A DNA stretch of 5,476 nucleotides, from positions 1-5,476 of the forward strand of contig JAKAZC010000201.1 of the NCBI GenBank assembly GCA_021826655.1, in the 5' to 3' direction. The stretch's first letter is position 1, and each line of letters opens with the position of its first letter. The notes beneath the pieces are model-generated. The model did no database searches, was not told the origin of the DNA, and worked only from the letters and a program-made list of their open reading frames with translations. Made by a program: the position numbers and the translations under genes. Positions 4,444 through 5,476 of the stretch are shown piece after piece. Source of the stretch: Actinomycetes bacterium (GTDB lineage: Bacteria; Actinomycetota; Acidimicrobiia; Acidimicrobiales; RAAP-2).

Positions 4444-5476
4444 ATGGTCCCCCCCGGCAGCACCACACGACCGGCGCCGAGCGCCGTGCCCGAGCGCGCG
4501 GGCGGTCGTGGGACCCGAGAGCCGGGATCGGGAGCCGCACGGACCGCGATCGGCCGCTCCGTCGTGATCTCCCCCGCGGCCGACGGGGCCCGTTCGGGGA
4601 CCGGCGGGACCGGCGGGGCCGGCCCGTCCGACCCTCCCCCCGACTACGGGGCCGGCGCCGGGGCCGACGCCGCGGGGAGCGAGCAGGCGATCCTCGGGCT
4701 CGACGCGGTGCTGTCGCAGGCCGGGGCCGAGAACTTCCCGGTGGCGTCCCGCCTCCTGCCCGCCCGGTCCCGCCGGCACCTCCTCGCGCTGTACGGGTTC
4801 GCCCGGTTGGCCGACGACATCGGCGACGAGGCCGAGGGGGACCGGCTCGTGCTCCTCGACTGGCTCGAGCGCGAGCTCGAGCGCGCCGCCGTCGGGACCG
4901 CGACCCACCCGCTCCTCCGCCGCCTTACCCCGAGCATCGTCGAGCTCCACCTGCCGCTCGAGCCCTTCCGCGACCTGATTCAGGCCAACCGGCAGGACCA
5001 GCTCGTGCGCCGCTACGAGACGTTCGACGACCTCGTCGCCTACTGCATGCTGTCGGCCGCACCCGTCGGCCGGCTGGTGCTCCTCATCCTCGGGGAGAGC
5101 GATCCCCGGCGGGCCGGGCTCTCCGACGACGTCTGCGTCGCCCTGCAGCTGGTGGAGCACCTGCAGGACGTCGCCGAGGACTTCGGGCATGACCGCGTCT
5201 ACCTCCCGCTGAACGACCTGCACCGGCTCGGGTGCGACCTCGCCGACCTGGCCGCGCCCGAGGCCGGTCCGGCCCTGCGGCGGGTGGTCGCCCTCGAATC
5301 CGGCCGGGCGCGCCGGCTGCTCGCCTCGGGAGGGCTGCTCGCCGGGGCCCTCCCCCTCCGCCCCCGGGCCGCCGTCGCCGGGTTCACCGCCGGGGGCATC
5401 GCCGCCCTCGACTCCATAGAGCGCGCGGGGTTCGACGTCCTCGGCCGCGAGTGCCGGCCGCGCCCGCTCCGGTTCG
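4444..5476 (+). CDS. hpnC: HpnC, hydroxysqualene synthase (squalene/phytoene synthase family), 3' end beyond window
   Basis: 344 complete codons are visible, without a stop. HpnC converts presqualene diphosphate, made from farnesyl diphosphate by HpnD, to hydroxysqualene, which HpnE reduces to squalene for squalene-hopene cyclase. Family motifs are ENFPVASRLLP (96-106), YGFARLADDIGDE (117-129; first Asp-rich motif D124, D125, D128), NRQDQLVRRYETFDDLVAYC followed by SAAPVGRL, and HLQDVAEDF (239-247; second Asp-rich motif D242 and D246) leading to DRVYLP (250-255). Both Mg-diphosphate binding motifs are intact, so the enzyme is probably active. E238 replaces the Asn that usually starts the second motif in phytoene/squalene synthases, and Ala replaces Asn in the usual SANPVG. 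Residues 1-79 are a Gly/Ala/Pro-rich, probably disordered extension before the core; its codons are less biased than those of the core, but the good ribosome binding site favours this start. hpnD is a close relative, but HLQDVAED and DRVYLP suit HpnC better. Confidence 0.88.
   Translation, partial: MVPPGSTTRPAPSAVPERAGGRGTREPGSGAARTAIGRSVVISPAADGARSGTGGTGGAGPSDPPPDYGAGAGADAAGSEQAILGLDAVLSQAGAENFPVASRLLPARSRRHLLALYGFARLADDIGDEAEGDRLVLLDWLERELERAAVGTATHPLLRRLTPSIVELHLPLEPFRDLIQANRQDQLVRRYETFDDLVAYCMLSAAPVGRLVLLILGESDPRRAGLSDDVCVALQLVEHLQDVAEDFGHDRVYLPLNDLHRLGCDLADLAAPEAGPALRRVVALESGRARRLLASGGLLAGALPLRPRAAVAGFTAGGIAALDSIERAGFDVLGRECRPRPLRF

Noticed and set aside
2704..5223. Very long open frame (839 codons) on the minus strand opposite hpnA and hpnC
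   Set aside because: It runs antisense through two clearly recognisable enzymes and the gap between them, shows no family motif, and is explained by the scarcity of stop codons in GC-rich DNA.

Overview
The window is GC-rich, roughly 70% or more by eye, with G/C in nearly all third codon positions of the real genes. Gene content and codon style suggest a high-GC actinobacterium, possibly Acidimicrobiia or a relative. This placement is inference, because no rRNA or other marker gene is present. The window is the left end of a hopanoid (bacterial triterpenoid lipid) biosynthesis locus with a divergently transcribed cyclic-di-GMP phosphodiesterase gene beside it.

Layout. (1) Positions 1-1160, minus strand: a stand-alone EAL-domain protein with intact catalytic motifs. 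Its acidic Ala/Asp/Glu/Thr-rich C-terminal tail is encoded by perfect 15-bp and 18-bp tandem repeats, and the gene runs off the left edge. (2) Positions 1161-1429: a divergent intergenic region with two small GC-rich inverted repeats and weak promoter candidates. (3) Positions 1430-2968, plus strand: a class III PLP aminotransferase of the hopanoid-associated HpnO type, with a Pro/Ala/Ser-rich C-terminal extension. (4) Positions 2965-4047: the NAD(P)-binding epimerase/reductase HpnA, which overlaps the aminotransferase by ATGA. (5) Positions 4048-4443: a 396-bp gap of visibly lower GC with a possible terminator, a bipartite repeat, palindromes, a possible 43-codon small ORF, a promoter candidate with an inverted repeat around its -35 box, and a strong ribosome binding site. 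(6) Positions 4444-5476, plus strand: HpnC, the hydroxysqualene-forming squalene-synthase-like enzyme, with a disordered N-terminal extension of about 79 residues. It runs off the right edge.

How the genes fit together. HpnC belongs to the HpnC/HpnD/HpnE route from farnesyl diphosphate to squalene, which squalene-hopene cyclase turns into hopene. HpnA and HpnO belong to the side-chain stage; HpnO is associated with 35-aminobacteriohopanetriol-type products. The locus therefore predicts extended, probably amino-bearing hopanoids. hpnD, hpnE, shc, hpnH and hpnG are expected to the right but are not visible. The gap before hpnC suggests that the core pathway has its own promoter, separate from the hpnO-hpnA pair.

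I see no clear new multi-gene system. The most unusual points are the repeat-built tail of the phosphodiesterase, a 10-bp motif shared by the regions upstream of the phosphodiesterase and hpnC at nearly equal distances from the start codons, and the unexplained structure of the hpnC upstream region.
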